Of a stretch of DNA of 64,000 nucleotides, positions 36,971-49,837 are shown piece after piece (positions within the stretch are counted from its first letter, which is position 1; each line of letters begins with the position of its first letter). The DNA is from Chimonanthus salicifolius. Its lineage: Eukaryota > Streptophyta > Magnoliopsida > Laurales > Calycanthaceae. Location: positions 29,629,043-29,693,042 of the forward strand of contig CM023539.1 of assembly GCA_013350335.1 (NCBI GenBank). The letters are read 5' to 3'. A program made the translations under genes and the position numbers. The notes beneath the pieces were generated by a model. That model did no database searches and was not told the DNA's origin. It saw only the letters and a program-made list of their open reading frames with translations.

Positions 36971-39220
36971 TGTGGTTTATTACCGGGCACGCAACGGGGA
37001 TAAGATTTTTTTTTTGACAATAACACAATAAGCCAAATATATTCAACACGTGGGAAGCACACCCGAGCCTTAGACCTATTCTTGGGACTTGGGATCTCTA
37101 CTAAAATTTTAGCAGAGTTTCCCCTTAAATAGGACAGTTGTGCCAATCATGACCTCCAAATAAATACACATGTCCAAAAGTCATACAATCCCATCCAACA
37201 CATCTATATAATGGATAAATAAAAAACCCCCAAAATATTACAACATGAGTTCTCGGGTCTAGGAGTCTCAAATACAAGTTTAGCTCAAACATAATTATAC
37301 ATGGTTTATAAATACGACATCATCATAAGCAAATAATCATCTAAACAAAATCTCCAAATATCATAACATCCCAAATGAGTGCGTGGAACAACTTAATGTC
37401 GCCAATGCTCGTCCTCGTGGTCCCTCGGACCCAGCGGGTGCAATGTTACCTGAAATTGTAAGGGGTGAGCATATACAAGTCCAGTGAGGAAATCATGTAT
37501 GCTACACACTCACGCACCCACATGGTGATGTACGAAATGGAATATAAATAATGTTATGCAATCATGTCATGCTATTACATCATAATATTGGGATTCTAAC
37601 CCATGCACAGATACGTCTATGGAACGTGGCAACTAATTGTCTCCCCGACATGACTTAGGGCCTATGTCTTACTAAACGGGTGACTCACGCCTAGTGTCCA
37701 CTAGTACACCTTGCCTTGCGTGCCCTTCACCACATCAGGGTGATACAGTCAAGCTCTTAGGTAGTCGGACGGGCCTTACAGGGCTAGCACGACATCCAAG
37801 GTGTATAAAAGCGCTTAGCCCTGCCCATTTTTACATTCCTAGTCTAACACCCTGTCCCGGTACGGGCATGTTATCTTCGAAACATCTCATAAAACACCCA
37901 AAAACAAATATCGGGTCTATATCATATAATGGTATCAACAGTTCCCTTGCCCAGTGGCTCATAGCATCAGGGTACGCACATTCGCCACATTTCATACTCG
38001 TACATTAAATACAGAAGTAATGCATATAGTGCATGCTAAAAACGGTGATAGGTTCCCTCACCTGTGTGCATTTTTGAAATCCAAGCTATGAAAACAAGTT
38101 GAGGGATGCGATGCACGGGTTGCTGGGCCTCAGGAATTGGGAAGGGTGGGCAAAACTAGGATGGGCCCGCAAAACTGGGATGATCCCACAAATCTAGTTG
38201 GAAATGGGCTGGAAGCGCTCCTGCTGACGGGTCTGCAAACAAGCTGGAATGAGCTGAAAATGATCTGAAGATACAGAAACGGGTCAGAAACACTCCAAAA
38301 ATGATCCCCAAAACTGGCAAAGAATGAGCCTGGAATGGGTCCAAACAGGGCTTGAAATGGGCCTAGGCCGAGCTTGAAGTGGGCCTTAGCCGGACCTAGA
38401 ATGGGGCGGACGAGCTGGGGTTGAAGGGTTGGGCCGAGCTGCTGGGCTTGCAGAACTGGGCCTGAAGATGAACGAGGCCCGAATGGTTGGGCCAAACGAA
38501 CCTGGGCCGAATCCACTAGGCTTGGGGAACTGAGTTGGGCCTGGTCCAACTGGGCCTGGATCTGGTAGGTTGAACTGGCTAGGTCTGCTGGACTAAGGAA
38601 TTGGGCCCGGTTTGCTGTCGAGCTGGGTGAGCAAACAAACAGGGCCAGCGAATGGCTAGATCTAGTTTAGGTTAGGCTTGGGTCAACCAAACCCAGATCC
38701 TGAATCGGGTTGGGATTTAGGGTTGTAGAGAGAGGAGAAGAGAATAAAAGGGGCTGGCGGCTACAAGGAGGGAAATGAGAAGAATGGGGACCGAGAGAGA
38801 GGGATAGAGAGGAAGGAGAAGAGCTCGAAGAAAAGAAAGATGGGCTTAACGGCTGCGGCAAAGGAGAGGGGAGGTGAGAGAAGGGGCTAGAGTTTGAGAG
38901 GAAAAGAAAAAGTTATTATATAGGGGGAGAGTTAGGGTTTAAAGCTATTTTTTTTTTTAAGGAAAAGAAGAAAGCACCACATTTATAAAATATTTTTAAA
39001 AAATAACCAAAATATGTGGTTTTCAAATAATTTAATGATAAAAACAATTAGAAGATTGAAATTATCAAAATGCCCTTCGAGCTTCCAAGCTCAAAACCAG
39101 GCAAACTAGGGCCCACCACAACACCAACACTATTTCCACAGCTACCAAAACACCCAATTAGACATGAAGGTCCAAAAATCTATTCCAAAAAATTCTGAAA
39201 GGTCAGGTTGAGTTGTTACA
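36971..39220 (-). repeat. Long gypsy LTR (2250 bp) with GGGCC-rich array
   Basis: In element sense it starts TGTAACAACTCAACC right after a purine-rich stretch (TTAAAGAGGGTAGTAT) and ends ...AATAAACCACA. A TATA box lies at 38916-38922. Downstream of it, 38100-38640 is a block with dozens of TGGGCC/GGCCC motifs. The long open frame at 38130-38549 is only this low-complexity array. 37640-37860 is related to the right edge of the window (63640-63830). Confidence 0.7.
38916..38922 (-). promoter_or_regulatory. TATA box of the gypsy LTR at 36971-39220
   Basis: The complement reads CCCCCTATATAATAAC. It is the clearest core promoter in the window and sits about 300 bp into the LTR in element sense. 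Confidence 0.55.
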
Positions 39221-41399
39221 ATACTACCCTCTTTAAGGAAATTTGTCTTCGAATTTCAAACTGAACTCATACATCAAGTACCTCAAACGGTCCAAAATAC
39301 TGGGGTGATAGATTTTCTCTGCACCCAAACCTCTGAATCCCATGGCAGGGTAAAACAAGAACGAAAACGTGATCCTCAAGTACAAATTCTAGTGCCCTCC
39401 TTCAACGGCCAGCAAAACCCTCATAACGACTATGGGCAGTCAACAATCTCAACCTGATTAGTCTCCCCTGATTGGTGGTCCCCCCCTTACCACAACTGAT
39501 CCTGGCACTACTATATCACTAGTCCCAGCCCAACACAAGGGCGATCTACAAGGCCTGCCATATGAGGTCTCATAAGGAGCCATCTAGAAACTAGATTGGT
39601 AGACGTTATTGTAAACGAACCCAACCAAGCACAAGAAACCCTCCCAGTTACCTCCATGATCCAAAACACGAGCTCGCAGCATATCCTCTAAGATCCAAAT
39701 GGTCGGCTCCGAATGGCCATCTGTATGCAGATGGAACGCGGTACTGAAACACAACTACTTGCCCAACCCTCTCTGCAAGCTCTGCTATAACCTAGAAACA
39801 AACATCAAATCCTAGTCTGAAACAACTAACATAGGCACACCACGCAGCCTGACGACCTCTGCCAAAAACAACTGACTCAGTCTATAGAGAATCTATCTCC
39901 TTCATACCAATAAAATTGGCCGACTTAGTCGACCGATCCACCACGACCCATACTGCATCATGCCCTTGAGGTGACTTTGACAAATTAGTCGCCAAAATCC
40001 AAAGTAGTGTGATCCTACTTCCACTCAGGGATTCAAAAAGTTTGTAATCTACTAGCGGGTCTCAAATGCTCTATCTTGCCCTACTGGCAAGTTAAACATC
40101 GGGTCACAAACACAGTCACTGCCCATTTCATACCTCTCCACCAGAACTGTTGATGCAAATCATGATATATCTTCGTGTGTCCCAGATGTACAACAAATCT
40201 GGAGTGAAAGAAGTGTCGCAATACCTCATCATGACACTGTCCTAACATAGGTACATACAACCTGCTCTGGAAAATCAATTTTCCAATCTCGAATCACAAC
40301 CCACCCGAAGAATCCACTGCCACTAGCCACATAATCTCTCAACGCGATGCACCTCTCGTTCGCCTGCTGAGTTCTCAAAACTCTATCATAAATCTCAAGT
40401 TGGACGATCATGTTGTAGAGTCTAAATACTCTATATCCTCCGATCAAACTCGACAAGGCTCCTCTCGTCCTGCGGCTCAAGGTGTCTCCAACTACACTCA
40501 CCTTACCGGGGTGGTAAGATATCACTAAGTCATAGTCACTAAGACACTCTATCTACTGTCTTTGCCTCATGTTTAGCTCTTTCTAAGTGAACAATTACTT
40601 GAAACTAAATGATCTGAGAAAACCTCGAACCTCTCACTATACAAGTAATGTCTCCAAACCTTGGGTGCAAAAATTACAATCGCTAACTCCAAGTGAAGAG
40701 TAAGATAGCTCTGCTCCTGGGTCTTAAGTTGTCTCGAACCATAAATTATCACTCTCTCGTCATGCATCAGTACACAGCTCAAATCATCACCTGAATCACT
40801 ACTGTAAACTGCATGGCCACGGCCTCTCTCTGGCACAATCAATACTTACACTTGATGTACTCTGCATAAATCTGGTGATCCCACAAGACATGAAGTACAA
40901 TCCTCAGATGTTTCCCATGTTCCTCCTCTGATACTGAGTATACCACAATGTCAATAATCTACGACAAGAGGTACTTGATTTTCACACACACTCTACTCAT
41001 CTGCCGGTAACCAACACACAAACTCATGGAACCATTCATTTCTTGGTGAGCAAAAGTCGATGCGCTCCAAGGAAGGCGCTTGGGTCAATTGTAACCAAAG
41101 ACTCCAACTCCCTGAGCTGACTCTCCAACACCAACACCTCTACTGGCGCCACCCGATAACGAATAATTGAAACAAGTGCTGCACCGGGGGAGGAGATCCA
41201 CAACAAATCCTACCTCTCAGCGTGGTGACATTCCAAGGAGCCCCTTCCGGAAGGACATCCCAGGGCTCTCAGACCACACGAGGCATCTTAACATCTGCTA
41301 ACCTCAAACTCACTCCTGACTCAAACTAGCAAACAGGCCGTACAAATCCCCCCATACTCGGACTGTAAGTTGTAAACCGCTTGACGAATGCATCTCCCG
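39221..41399 (-). pseudogene. Gypsy RNase H and integrase remnants
   Basis: 40842-40573 encodes RNase H (GDDLSCVLMHDERVIIYGSRQLKTQEQSY...LELAIVIF...WRHYLY...FEVFSDH). 40525-40229 covers the linker and 40278-40081 the integrase zinc-binding domain (VVHLGHTKIYHDLHQQFWWRG...CLTCQ). Near 39965-39900 the catalytic core start is visible (DAVWVVVDRSTKSANF). Stops and frameshifts separate all parts. The order matches a chromovirus-like pol read on the minus strand. 40850-41399 continues with weak RT-like traces only. Confidence 0.75.
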
Positions 41400-41706
41400 T
41401 GTTGGGTTTGGCTCAAAAAGCCAACTTTAAGTTGGGCCCAATAGGCCCATGCCCTCTTGTAAGCCCAGTACATATAAGGGTTATTTCCTCTAGGGTTTCT
41501 TTATGCAATGGGAGTGTTCTCTTTCTTAGAGTGAACAGAGAGGAAAAGAGGAGAGACTATGGAGATCCTTGTAGCACCATTGTTCATCTTTATAGTGGAT
41601 TGAGCAAAACACTCCGTGGCCGTAGCCTTGGGGTGAACCACGTAAAAACATTGAGTCTTCTATGGTTTGATTGATTGTGTGATTGTATGTTTTTCATTTC
41701 ATTGCA
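41400..41706 (+). repeat. 5' LTR of the copia element
   Basis: 307 bp from TGTTGGGTTTGG to TTCATTGCA. The start recurs at 52222 (TGATGGGTTTGGCTCAAAA). It includes the TATA candidate CATATAAGG at 41471-41479. Confidence 0.85.
41471..41479 (+). promoter_or_regulatory. Candidate TATA box of the copia LTR
   Basis: CATATAAGG about 70 bp into the LTR, followed by a T/C-rich leader. Confidence 0.4.
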
Positions 41707-41714
41707 TAAAAAAT

Positions 41715-41726
41715 TGGTATCAGAGC
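41715..41726 (+). other. Primer binding site, initiator tRNA-Met
   Basis: TGGTATCAGAGC, exact complement of the plant initiator tRNA-Met 3' end, 8 bases after the LTR end. Confidence 0.92.
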
Positions 41727-43251
41727 TCAGGGATTTTGATTCAAGAGGAGCGCAATCACAATCACAATCACAAACAGGGGAGAAGGTTTCGTGTGGCTCA
41801 GATCTGGTCCAACTTAGAATCCCATCGAAATACAAAAGGGTAGCACCGATAAATAGCAGCATCCGGAGGTTCTCCTACACCAGCATCACAAATCAAAAGA
41901 AAAGAAATCCAGTGCCTTGAGGTTTCAAGTAGATAGGAGAACCAGAGAGCAAGTCCAGAGGTGCAGACCCTCATTGCGAAGATAACACTCTCCAACGTCG
42001 GTAGCAAGAAGGCAGTCCATCGCAAGCAGCTGCAGCAAGCAGAAACGACGCAGCAGAGGGTCTCCAAATCATGCATAGACTCTTGTTGCCCAGGTCTCAG
42101 ACGATTGAGCTTCCATCAGCGTCAGATCTGATTTGGGATTTCAGTAGAAGGGGGTAGCCAAAGTGCCCAACAGCAAATTGGGACAGATCTGTCATCACAC
42201 CAGATTGACAGAGGAAGGGGGTTTTACATTCGTGCTCCAGATCAGAGTTTGCAGGATGAAATCCAGGCTCAGATGACGATCGTCGTAGAACCTAGGTAGA
42301 AGTACACAGATCGGTGCATAGAGAGTTGTTCAACTGCAGATCTGGGACAGATCTGTCTGTGTTTGAAGGAAAGGTTTCATAGAAATCACAGGCGTGTGTA
42401 GATCTTCTTACTCACCGCTAGACATCAGACCAGATTTGGAATCCTTGTTCAGCCCATATCTGAACTGAAAGAAGAAGAAGGCAGTGTAGATACGAGCAGT
42501 TTTGATCTACAGTTCCAGGCAGATTGGTTATGTTCTCTCGATATGAGATCGAGGGCTACAGCTATATGTTTTCGTCCAAATCCCAGGCTCCATCACATAC
42601 AGCAGATTAGTAGGGAGGCAGTAACACCGAGCAACAGAGCTTGAGTGGGCCAAGCATGTCAACTCGGTTTCATTAAAACTCAAAGCATAAATGTGTGCAC
42701 GATTTTTCTTGAGAAGGTTTCGAGAACAGACCAGTTGTAGTCGAGGTCAGAACAGGCAATGTTTCCTCTTTTTTCAGTCAGAGTCAGATCTCTCCTCTTT
42801 TACAGATAGTTGACTCCATCGCAGGCTCTAATCTTTGGACATATTGGGAGAGAAAAAGGATAGCAAGGAAGTGTACACAAAATGTTCGACAGATTGTCTT
42901 AGTGAAGTCAAAGAACAGTTACCCACCAAGTGTTTGGTGAATTGTCTCAGTGAAATCTCGAGAATGGTGAACAAACAAACCCCTCTTTCATAGAGGGGTA
43001 GGCCATTAGTAGGCAGATTCTTTCTCTCAGTCTCAAGCATCAGATTTAATTTCTCCAATCAGCAGTGCTTAGAACAGTCAGAATCGATAGACTAAATCTA
43101 CGGTCCAGATTGTTTCGCAGTTTTTGGAGCTATACAGACTCAGAATTCAGATCCGTCTTCGCCAGTACACTAGTAGTTATGAGATCTATGCGATGATCAA
43201 AGTAGATTTATTGTTTGGACTTGAAGCACAGAACTCCATTAAATCTAGACA
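41727..43251 (+). other. Leader of the copia element
   Basis: About 1.5 kb before gag, unusually long for a Tork-like element. It contains several 'cagatctg' and 'gggacagatctgtc' phrases (42130-42370). No gene is seen. Confidence 0.55.
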
Positions 43252-44121
43252 ATGGCATCAAAGGGATCAACCGGAGGCATCAAATTTGAAGTTGACAAAT
43301 TTGATGGTAGAGGTAACGTCGGATTATGGCAGTTGAGAGTGAATAATATTCTGATTCACCGGGATTTCGATGTACTGTTATCAGACAAAGACAAAAAGTC
43401 AGCGGAGATGAAAGATGCGGAGTGGACAAGAGTTGACAAGAAGACAGTTAGCCTCATTCAACTTTATATCTCTAACAAAGTATTCTACAACATCATGGAG
43501 GAGACGATTGCAAAGAACCTATGGGAAAAGCCTGAGAAGTTTTACATGGGTAAGTCATTGTCAAACAAGCTTCACTTGAAGAAACAATTATTTGGGTTGA
43601 AGATGGCCGAAGGATATGATGTGTTGGAGCACATGAACACATTCAACCCAATAATCAGTGAACTGTCGAGGCTAGAGGCTAAATTCACCGATGAAGACAA
43701 GTCTATGATATTGACCTCTCTTCCATACTCTGATGATCATTTTGTGACTACCTCGTTATATGGAAAGGAGACGGTCAATCTTATTAAGGTTGCTCAAGCA
43801 ATCATCTTCAATGAAGCAAGGAAGAAGTTTACCAGAAGCAACTCACATGCAGAGGGTCTTATAATGAAAGGAGGATCCCGTGATCGTGGCAGGACTCGGG
43901 ATAAGAGTGAGACACGAAGAAACAACTCTAGATCAAAGTCAAGAGAGAAGGACTCAGGAAAGTGCTACTACTGTGGCAAGAAGGGACACTGGAAGAAAGA
44001 TTGCCGAAAACTCAAGGCGAAGAGGCTGACAAGACTGGCACAGCCGGCGTCGCTACACAAAATGAAGCAAACATTCTATCTGTCTCGCAAGGTACATCTC
44101 TATCCGATTCATGGATTTTAG
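43252..44121 (+). pseudogene. Copia gag protein
   Basis: A 289-codon open stretch. Residues 1-200 match the gag of Tork-like elements (FEVDKFDGRGNVGLWQ, then LWEKPEKFYMGKSLSNKLHLKKQLF and MNTFNPIISELSRLEAKFTDEDKSMILTSLP). Residues 238-251 form a CX2CX4HX4C zinc knuckle (CYYCGKKGHWKKDC) preceded by an Arg/Ser-rich tract. After about residue 255 the frame is lost: the true continuation (LSDSWILDSS...) lies in the frame covering 43962-44231. Gag would form the particle and bind the RNA. Confidence 0.85.
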
Positions 44122-45240
44122 ATTCCAGTTGTTCTTATCATATGTGCCCTAACCGTGATTTGTTGAATCATATGAGTCTTATAATGGTGGTAGTGTTCTT
44201 ATGGGTAATGATGCACCATGTAAAGCCATAGGAATAGGGACCATTAGAATCAAGATGTTTGATGGAGTTGTGAGAACATTGGAAGAGGTGAGACATGTGC
44301 CAGCACTTAGGAAAAATATGATTTCTCTAGGCACACTTCAAGCAAATGGATGCACATTCACCGGAAAGGATGACACACTCAAAGTGTCAAACGCTGCAAT
44401 GGTGTTAATGAAAAGCACAAGATTGTCCAACAACCTCTATAGACTGAAAGGGGATACAGTTTCAGTTGGAGCGACAGTCTCCACAGAAGAGGACCACAAT
44501 GCAAATGACCCTCAGTTATGGCATATGCGACTAGGGCATATGAGTGAGAGGGGCATGCTAGAACTCCGCAAAAAACAACTGTTAGAGGGGGTTAAATCAT
44601 GCAAGTTAGAATTATTCAAGTTTTGTTTGTATGGCAAACAGACTAAGGTGACCATTAAATTTACAAATAAACACTATAGAACCAAGGGTATTCTGGACTA
44701 TGTTCATTCAGATGTGTGGGGACCATCCTCGGCTAAGTCAAAAGGTGGAGTTTTTTACCTTGTGACTTTCATTGATGATTTTTCAAGAAAGGTCTGGGTC
44801 TACTTCATGAGGTAAAAATCAGAAGTCTTCTCTAAGTTCAAATAAATGGAAGGCGGAGGTAGAAAATCAAACAAGCAAAAAAATCAAGTATCTGAGAACC
44901 GACAATGGTGGTGAATCCCGACATAGTGGATTTCTACAATTTTGGAGAGATGAGGGCATCACGAGGCACTTCACCATTCCACAGACTCCTTAGCAGGATA
45001 AAATTGCGGAAAGAATGAATAGGACTATTTTGGAAAAATGAGGAGCATGAGGATTCATGCTAGCTTATCCAATGGCTTTTGGGCAGAATCGGTCAATCAT
45101 GCATGCTACTTGGTCAATAGGTCACCAAATACATTCCTCAATCTAAAAACTCAAGAAGAGGTGTGGTCAGGTAAAGAAATGGACTACTCAGTTTTGAGAG
45201 TATTCAGTTGTCCAGCTTACGCACACATCCCCAGTGATCA
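44080..45240 (+). pseudogene. Copia protease and integrase, broken
   Basis: The protease active site reads WILDSSCSYHM (about 44105-44140), with Ser where the family has Gly after Asp-Ser, so it is probably dead. 44201-44815 encodes the pre-integrase segment (LWHMRLGHMSERGM) and the first catalytic Asp region (HSDVWGPS). One Cys of the zinc-binding pair seems lost (KFCLYGKQ). A stop at 44815 is followed in other frames by LRTDNGGE (second Asp) and at 45038-45244 by the later core (GFWAESVNHACYLVNRSP). Confidence 0.8.
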
Positions 45241-45559
45241 GTGATCCAAGTTAGACTCCAAATCACTTAGATGCATATTTCTCGGGTTTGAGAATGGAGT
45301 GAAGGGGTACAAGTTATGGTCCAGTAAATAGAAAAGTAATTTACAGCAGAGATGTGGTGTTTGATGAAGCTTCTATGCTGAAAGGGAACTTGAGAAAGAA
45401 GTTCAAGAAAACAGTAAAGAAAAAGTGATTACAGAGTTTGTTCCACCTAGCACAGAAACCACAACTCAGAATCAAACAAAGGGTCAAGATGAGACCAGTA
45501 CTTCAGGAGGTGAGGAACAGACAGAGGCTCAGTAGGAGCCCGCCAGTTTGCACAGGGAA

Positions 45560-46721
45560 GAACAAGGAGAACCATCAGGCCACCTCAAAGGCTTGAGTGG
45601 GATGATGATGAGGTACACTTTGCTCTTATCACTAGTAGCGGTGATCCGACCACTTTCCAGAGGCTATTGAGAGCAGTGAAAGAGAAGGTTGGATGAGTGT
45701 CATGATTGATGAGATGGAATCTCGTCACCATAACTCCGTCTGGGATTTAGTTCTGAAACCGAATAACAGAAAACCAGTTGGCTGCAAATGGGTTTTCAGA
45801 AAAAAAGGAAGCGTTACAAGAAAATGAGAAGCCAAAGTTCAAAGCACGGCTAGTAGCAAAGGGGTACTCACAGAAGTAGGGGTTGTTTATGATGAAATAT
45901 GCTCTCCAGTTGTCAAACATACATCTATCAGGGTGTTATTGGGTATGGTAGCACAATTTGACATGGAACTTGAACAGTTTTATGTAAAGACTGCTTTCCT
46001 TCACGGTGATTTGGAGGAAACTATTTACATGGAGAAACCTGAAGGGTTCAAAGAAACAGGCAAGAAATACCATGTGCGGAGATTGAAGAAGTCACTGTAT
46101 GGGCTTAAGCAATCTCCAAGACAATCGTACAAGCGCTTTGACTCCTATGTTGCAGATTGGCTACCAGCGATATGAGTATGATTGTTGTGTATACTATAGA
46201 GTGCTTGATGATGCTCTCATTTTGCTATTTCTCTATGTGGACGACATGCTCATTGCATGTAAGGACATATCCAAGGTAGTTGAACTCAAATCCCAGTTAA
46301 GTAAGGAGTTTGACAAGAAAAACCTTGGGGCAGCCAAGAAGATGTTAGAGATGGACATCAGGAGAGACAGAAAGGTAGGCAAGCGATGGTTATCACAGAA
46401 GAACTACATCTCAAGGTACTTAAGAAATTCAGCATACAGAAAGTAAAGCCAGTGTCTACTCCACTTGCAACTCATTTCAGCTTAAATGCTAGACAGTGTC
46501 CAAGTACAGAAGATGAAGTTGCAGAAATGTCAAGAACGTCGTATGCTAATGCAGTGGGATGCCTCATGTATGCCATGGTTTGTACGAGACCAGATATCGC
46601 TCAAGCAGTGGATGTAGTTAGCAAATATATGGCAAATCCAGGAAAAGAGCATAGGAATGCAGTCAAGTGGATTCTCATGTGTTTGAAGGGCACCAGAGAC
46701 TTGGGGATAATGTTTGAAAGA
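45560..46721 (+). pseudogene. Copia reverse transcriptase and first part of RNase H
   Basis: Segments in three frames: the RT start (NSVWDLVLKPNNRKPVGCKWVFRKK, 45725-45810), then MVAQFDMELEQFYVKTAFLHGDLEE (45933 on), then the palm with LFLYVDDMLIACKD (about 46225-46262, catalytic YVDD kept), then the connection (SYANAVGCLMYAMVCTRPDIAQAVDVVSKYM...). The sequence stops at ...GIMFERK, where the solo LTR enters. Several stops and single-base shifts, so no product. Confidence 0.85.
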
Positions 46722-46726
46722 AAACA

Positions 46727-49700
46727 TGTAACGCCCGCCCTTTTTCACTCGCCGAAAATCAGAGTTATTTTTTTTAAAAATAAATAGTGAGAGAGAACGG
46801 GACGCCACGACGTGAGCTAAGTCCAAGCTTTCCAAACCCGACCCTTAACTGGCCACCAATGCTTGTTCGTGGACCGAGTCCACTAAAACAGTTCACACGC
46901 ATTAAAGTTATACTTGCAGAATAAACACATTGCAGAATTATCATATGATTAGTGTTACTATCCCTATCTATTTCTAAACAAGGAAGTCCATCACATAAAT
47001 TAACTTAAGTTCAAATGTCCAAATGTAACCAAACCATAGCAAGATAATTCTAAGTTATTACAGTCCCAAAATGTGATTATCTCAAATTACATTGTCCAAA
47101 ATAAAACTTAAATAAAATAAGCATAGACTATCCAAGCTCCTACGCTTGGCTTCTTTCACATCCATCGCCCGTTCTGTTCCCTATCCATCATCTAAGGTAG
47201 AAGTAGGGCGTTAGTCAACGCGCCCAGTAGGAGTTCCAAGTAGGGTCATACATGGGATTAGTATAAAATCAATATAGAAAAACATATCATACTTATAAAA
47301 CTTTTTGTAGTATTAAAACAGTGCATGATACTCATATCAAATCATGCCAATGTAATGCCATGTCATGGACCATATGCCAATGATCTCCCACCCACGTCCT
47401 TTTTAAACATCATGCATTTCTCCCCATGTGTGTTAATCAGTCCCACTGAATGGAGTGTGGACTCCTTTTACATTTCAAACATCATACAACTCTCCCCACG
47501 TATGTTAATCGGTCCACAGAATCGAGTGTGGACTCTTTCATTTTAAACATTATGTATTATTTCCCGTATGTCAATCGGAATCAGTGCGGATCCCTCCCCA
47601 CGTTTGTTTATTGGATACCCCGAATGAAGCGTGGACTCCTCTCATATGTTCCCTCCCATGCCGTGCATAAGATGCTGCGTGCAAAGATGCCATTTCTTTC
47701 AAATTACAATATGCCATTGGAAACAGTTCATATACATATATATTTCATAATTCAAAGTAATCATCATGTTGAAACGTACAAAACCATATAAAATCCACAT
47801 GTATTTCAATAAGGTAGGAATCCAACGCCCAAGTATTGTAGCCTTGATGTTTTTGTGAAGACATCGATTACCGATCACGTCAAAGCCGATCGTACACTCA
47901 GTTTGTGAAATCCCGTTACCTTAACGAATTCATCACACATATGTTAATTTAATTACCCAATCAATTTCCATTATCTTTTACTCATCTTAAACAATCTGGA
48001 AAAATTATATTAAAATTTCACTTTTAAAATTCAGTGACTTACCCGTCCGCTGTCCCATCCTGCGGACGGTAGAAACCCATCCCGCGGACAGCAGAAACCC
48101 GTCCTATAGACTGTAACCTGTTCTCAGACAGCACTATACTCAAGTTTGTTACCCGTCCACAGACAGCGCACAGTGGTCTGTTACCCGCTGTCCGCTACCC
48201 ACTGTCTGTTACCCGCTGTTCGCTACTCTTGGACAGTCCACAACCCTTACCCGTCCTGCGGACAATCCACACCCGTCCACAGACCATAAAAACCCGTCCC
48301 ACGGACGGTAGACACCTGTCCCACAGAGAGTGTAACCCATCCGCAGACAACATACCATTACTATCTATTACTCATCCGCGGACAGTAGAAACCCATCCCG
48401 CGGACAGCAGAAACCAGTCCGCAGACGATGATACCCGTCTGCAGACAGTGTAACCCTTGGTTGTTTGCTATCACCCTTATCCATTTTAAACATGCATTAA
48501 GTCCTTAATTGTTTGATGTTTTGGCTCGGCCCTTCTTCATGACATTCATCCGTTAATCATGTATAAATATAGTCATCATCATCATACCTCATTTTTACAA
48601 CTTATCTTACCCACCAAACAAGGTTAGGGTCTTTTCTTTTCATTCCAAACGTTTAACCATCCTTGAATGGATTTCAAATCCATGATCTTATAACCAGTTG
48701 GCTGCCCAAATATCTCAATCAAATGTGGATCCCATGGTTTTAGCCATTCCATAGCCGAAACCATGGTTCCCTTAGTTTTCTTAAATTTAATACTATGAAC
48801 ATAAACCTTACCTTCTTTCCGTGTCTCCTTCGTTTCTTTAGCGTCTGAATTCCTTCCTTGGTCCTTCTCCTTCCTTAGTGTTTTCTTCTTCCTCCTTTGT
48901 TCTTCGATTTCTCTAAGTCTAGAGCCGAAAATGGGAGAGAGAGAGAGATGAGAACCTCTTTGTTCTTCAATGGAGCGTTCGGCCAAGGTAGTTGAGAGAG
49001 GGAGATAATGAGATGGAAAATTCTCTATAGAAGGGTCGGCCAAAGGTGTTGATTGAGAGAGGGAGAGAGATGAAAATTCTATCTTTCTTGAGATGGAACG
49101 GCTAAGGGTTTGGTGTATGTCCATTGTAATCAGCCCTAGCCTCCCTCACCTACCCTCATTAGTGCTTGGTCTAACCAAAGAGTCCCTTGGCACAACCAAG
49201 GCACCTCCTTGGTTCCCAACGTGCATGCCTAGGGTTTCCATCTTTCCATGAGATGGAAACCCTCCATCTCGCCCTTTGATTCGCTTAGAGCCTCTTCCTC
49301 TTCCATGCAACTCGGCTCACTCCATGCAATCTTTGTGAACTCATTTCTCCAACTCAAGCCCTTGAACTCAACATCAATAAATTCTTACTCAACTCCTGTG
49401 GATTCAATTTCCAACTCAAGCCATTCAACACGTTTGAACTCACCCATTGCCACATCACTTGATGAGGTGGATTTGGCTCCCGCTTGGCCATGTCACTCAC
49501 ATGCCACCTCACTTGATGAGGTGGATCCCATGTCTTGGGTCTTAATTGGGTACATAACCCAATTAAATTAATCCTTTACCCATTTACTTTCAAAATCCAT
49601 TCATCTTGATCCATTGGGTCCGAATTGGGTAATTGACCCAATTAATTTCATTTACCCAATTACTTGCAATCAAACCCTATCCATGATCCATTGGATCATA

Positions 49701-49837
49701 ATTGGGCCATTGACCTAAGTCTTACGCATCTAAAATCCATTCCATCCATAACTCTTAAATTCAACAAATTTAATAATTTAAATAGCCAATATCCAATATC
49801 CAATATATTATTGCATTGAAAAATCCGGGATGTTACA
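46727..49837 (-). mobile_element. Gypsy solo LTR, 3.1 kb, inserted in copia RNase H
   Basis: Ends TGTAACGCCC and GATGTTACA, inverted at the last 6 bases, flanked on both sides by AAACA (46722-46726 and 49838-49842). The copia reading resumes exactly after the second AAACA. In element sense (minus) it starts TGTAACATCCCGG and ends at GGGCGTTACA. Its U5 half aligns with the LTRs at 52259, 54932 and 60381. It carries a box GGGCGTTAGTCAACGCGCCC (47206-47225), a CCGTCC/GGACGG array (48030-48450) and U3 hairpins (49231-49263, 49504-49524, 49542-49566). Open frames inside are not genes. Confidence 0.92.
48030..48450. repeat. CCGTCC/GGACGG palindrome array in the solo LTR
   Basis: The units 'acccgtcc(c)...gcggacagtagaa' repeat about 15 times with 20-35 bp spacing. 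Some are perfect short palindromes (CCGTCCCACGGACGG near 48296). Confidence 0.75.

Larger units (their letters stand above)
36971..41399 (-). mobile_element. Truncated Ty3/gypsy relic with one LTR
   Basis: Minus-strand element with its 3' LTR at 36971-39220 and decayed RNase H and integrase parts at 39221-41399. RT, protease, gag and the 5' LTR are missing; the copia element begins at 41400 exactly where they should follow. It is older than its copia neighbour judging by decay. Confidence 0.8.

Noticed and set aside
38130..38549. 139-codon open frame rich in Pro, Gln and Leu (minus strand)
   Set aside because: It lies in the GGGCC motif array of an LTR; the composition follows from the repeat, and there is no domain or start context.
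49248..49571. 107-codon open frame
   Set aside because: It lies in the U3 part of the 3.1-kb solo LTR and spans its hairpins; no domain.
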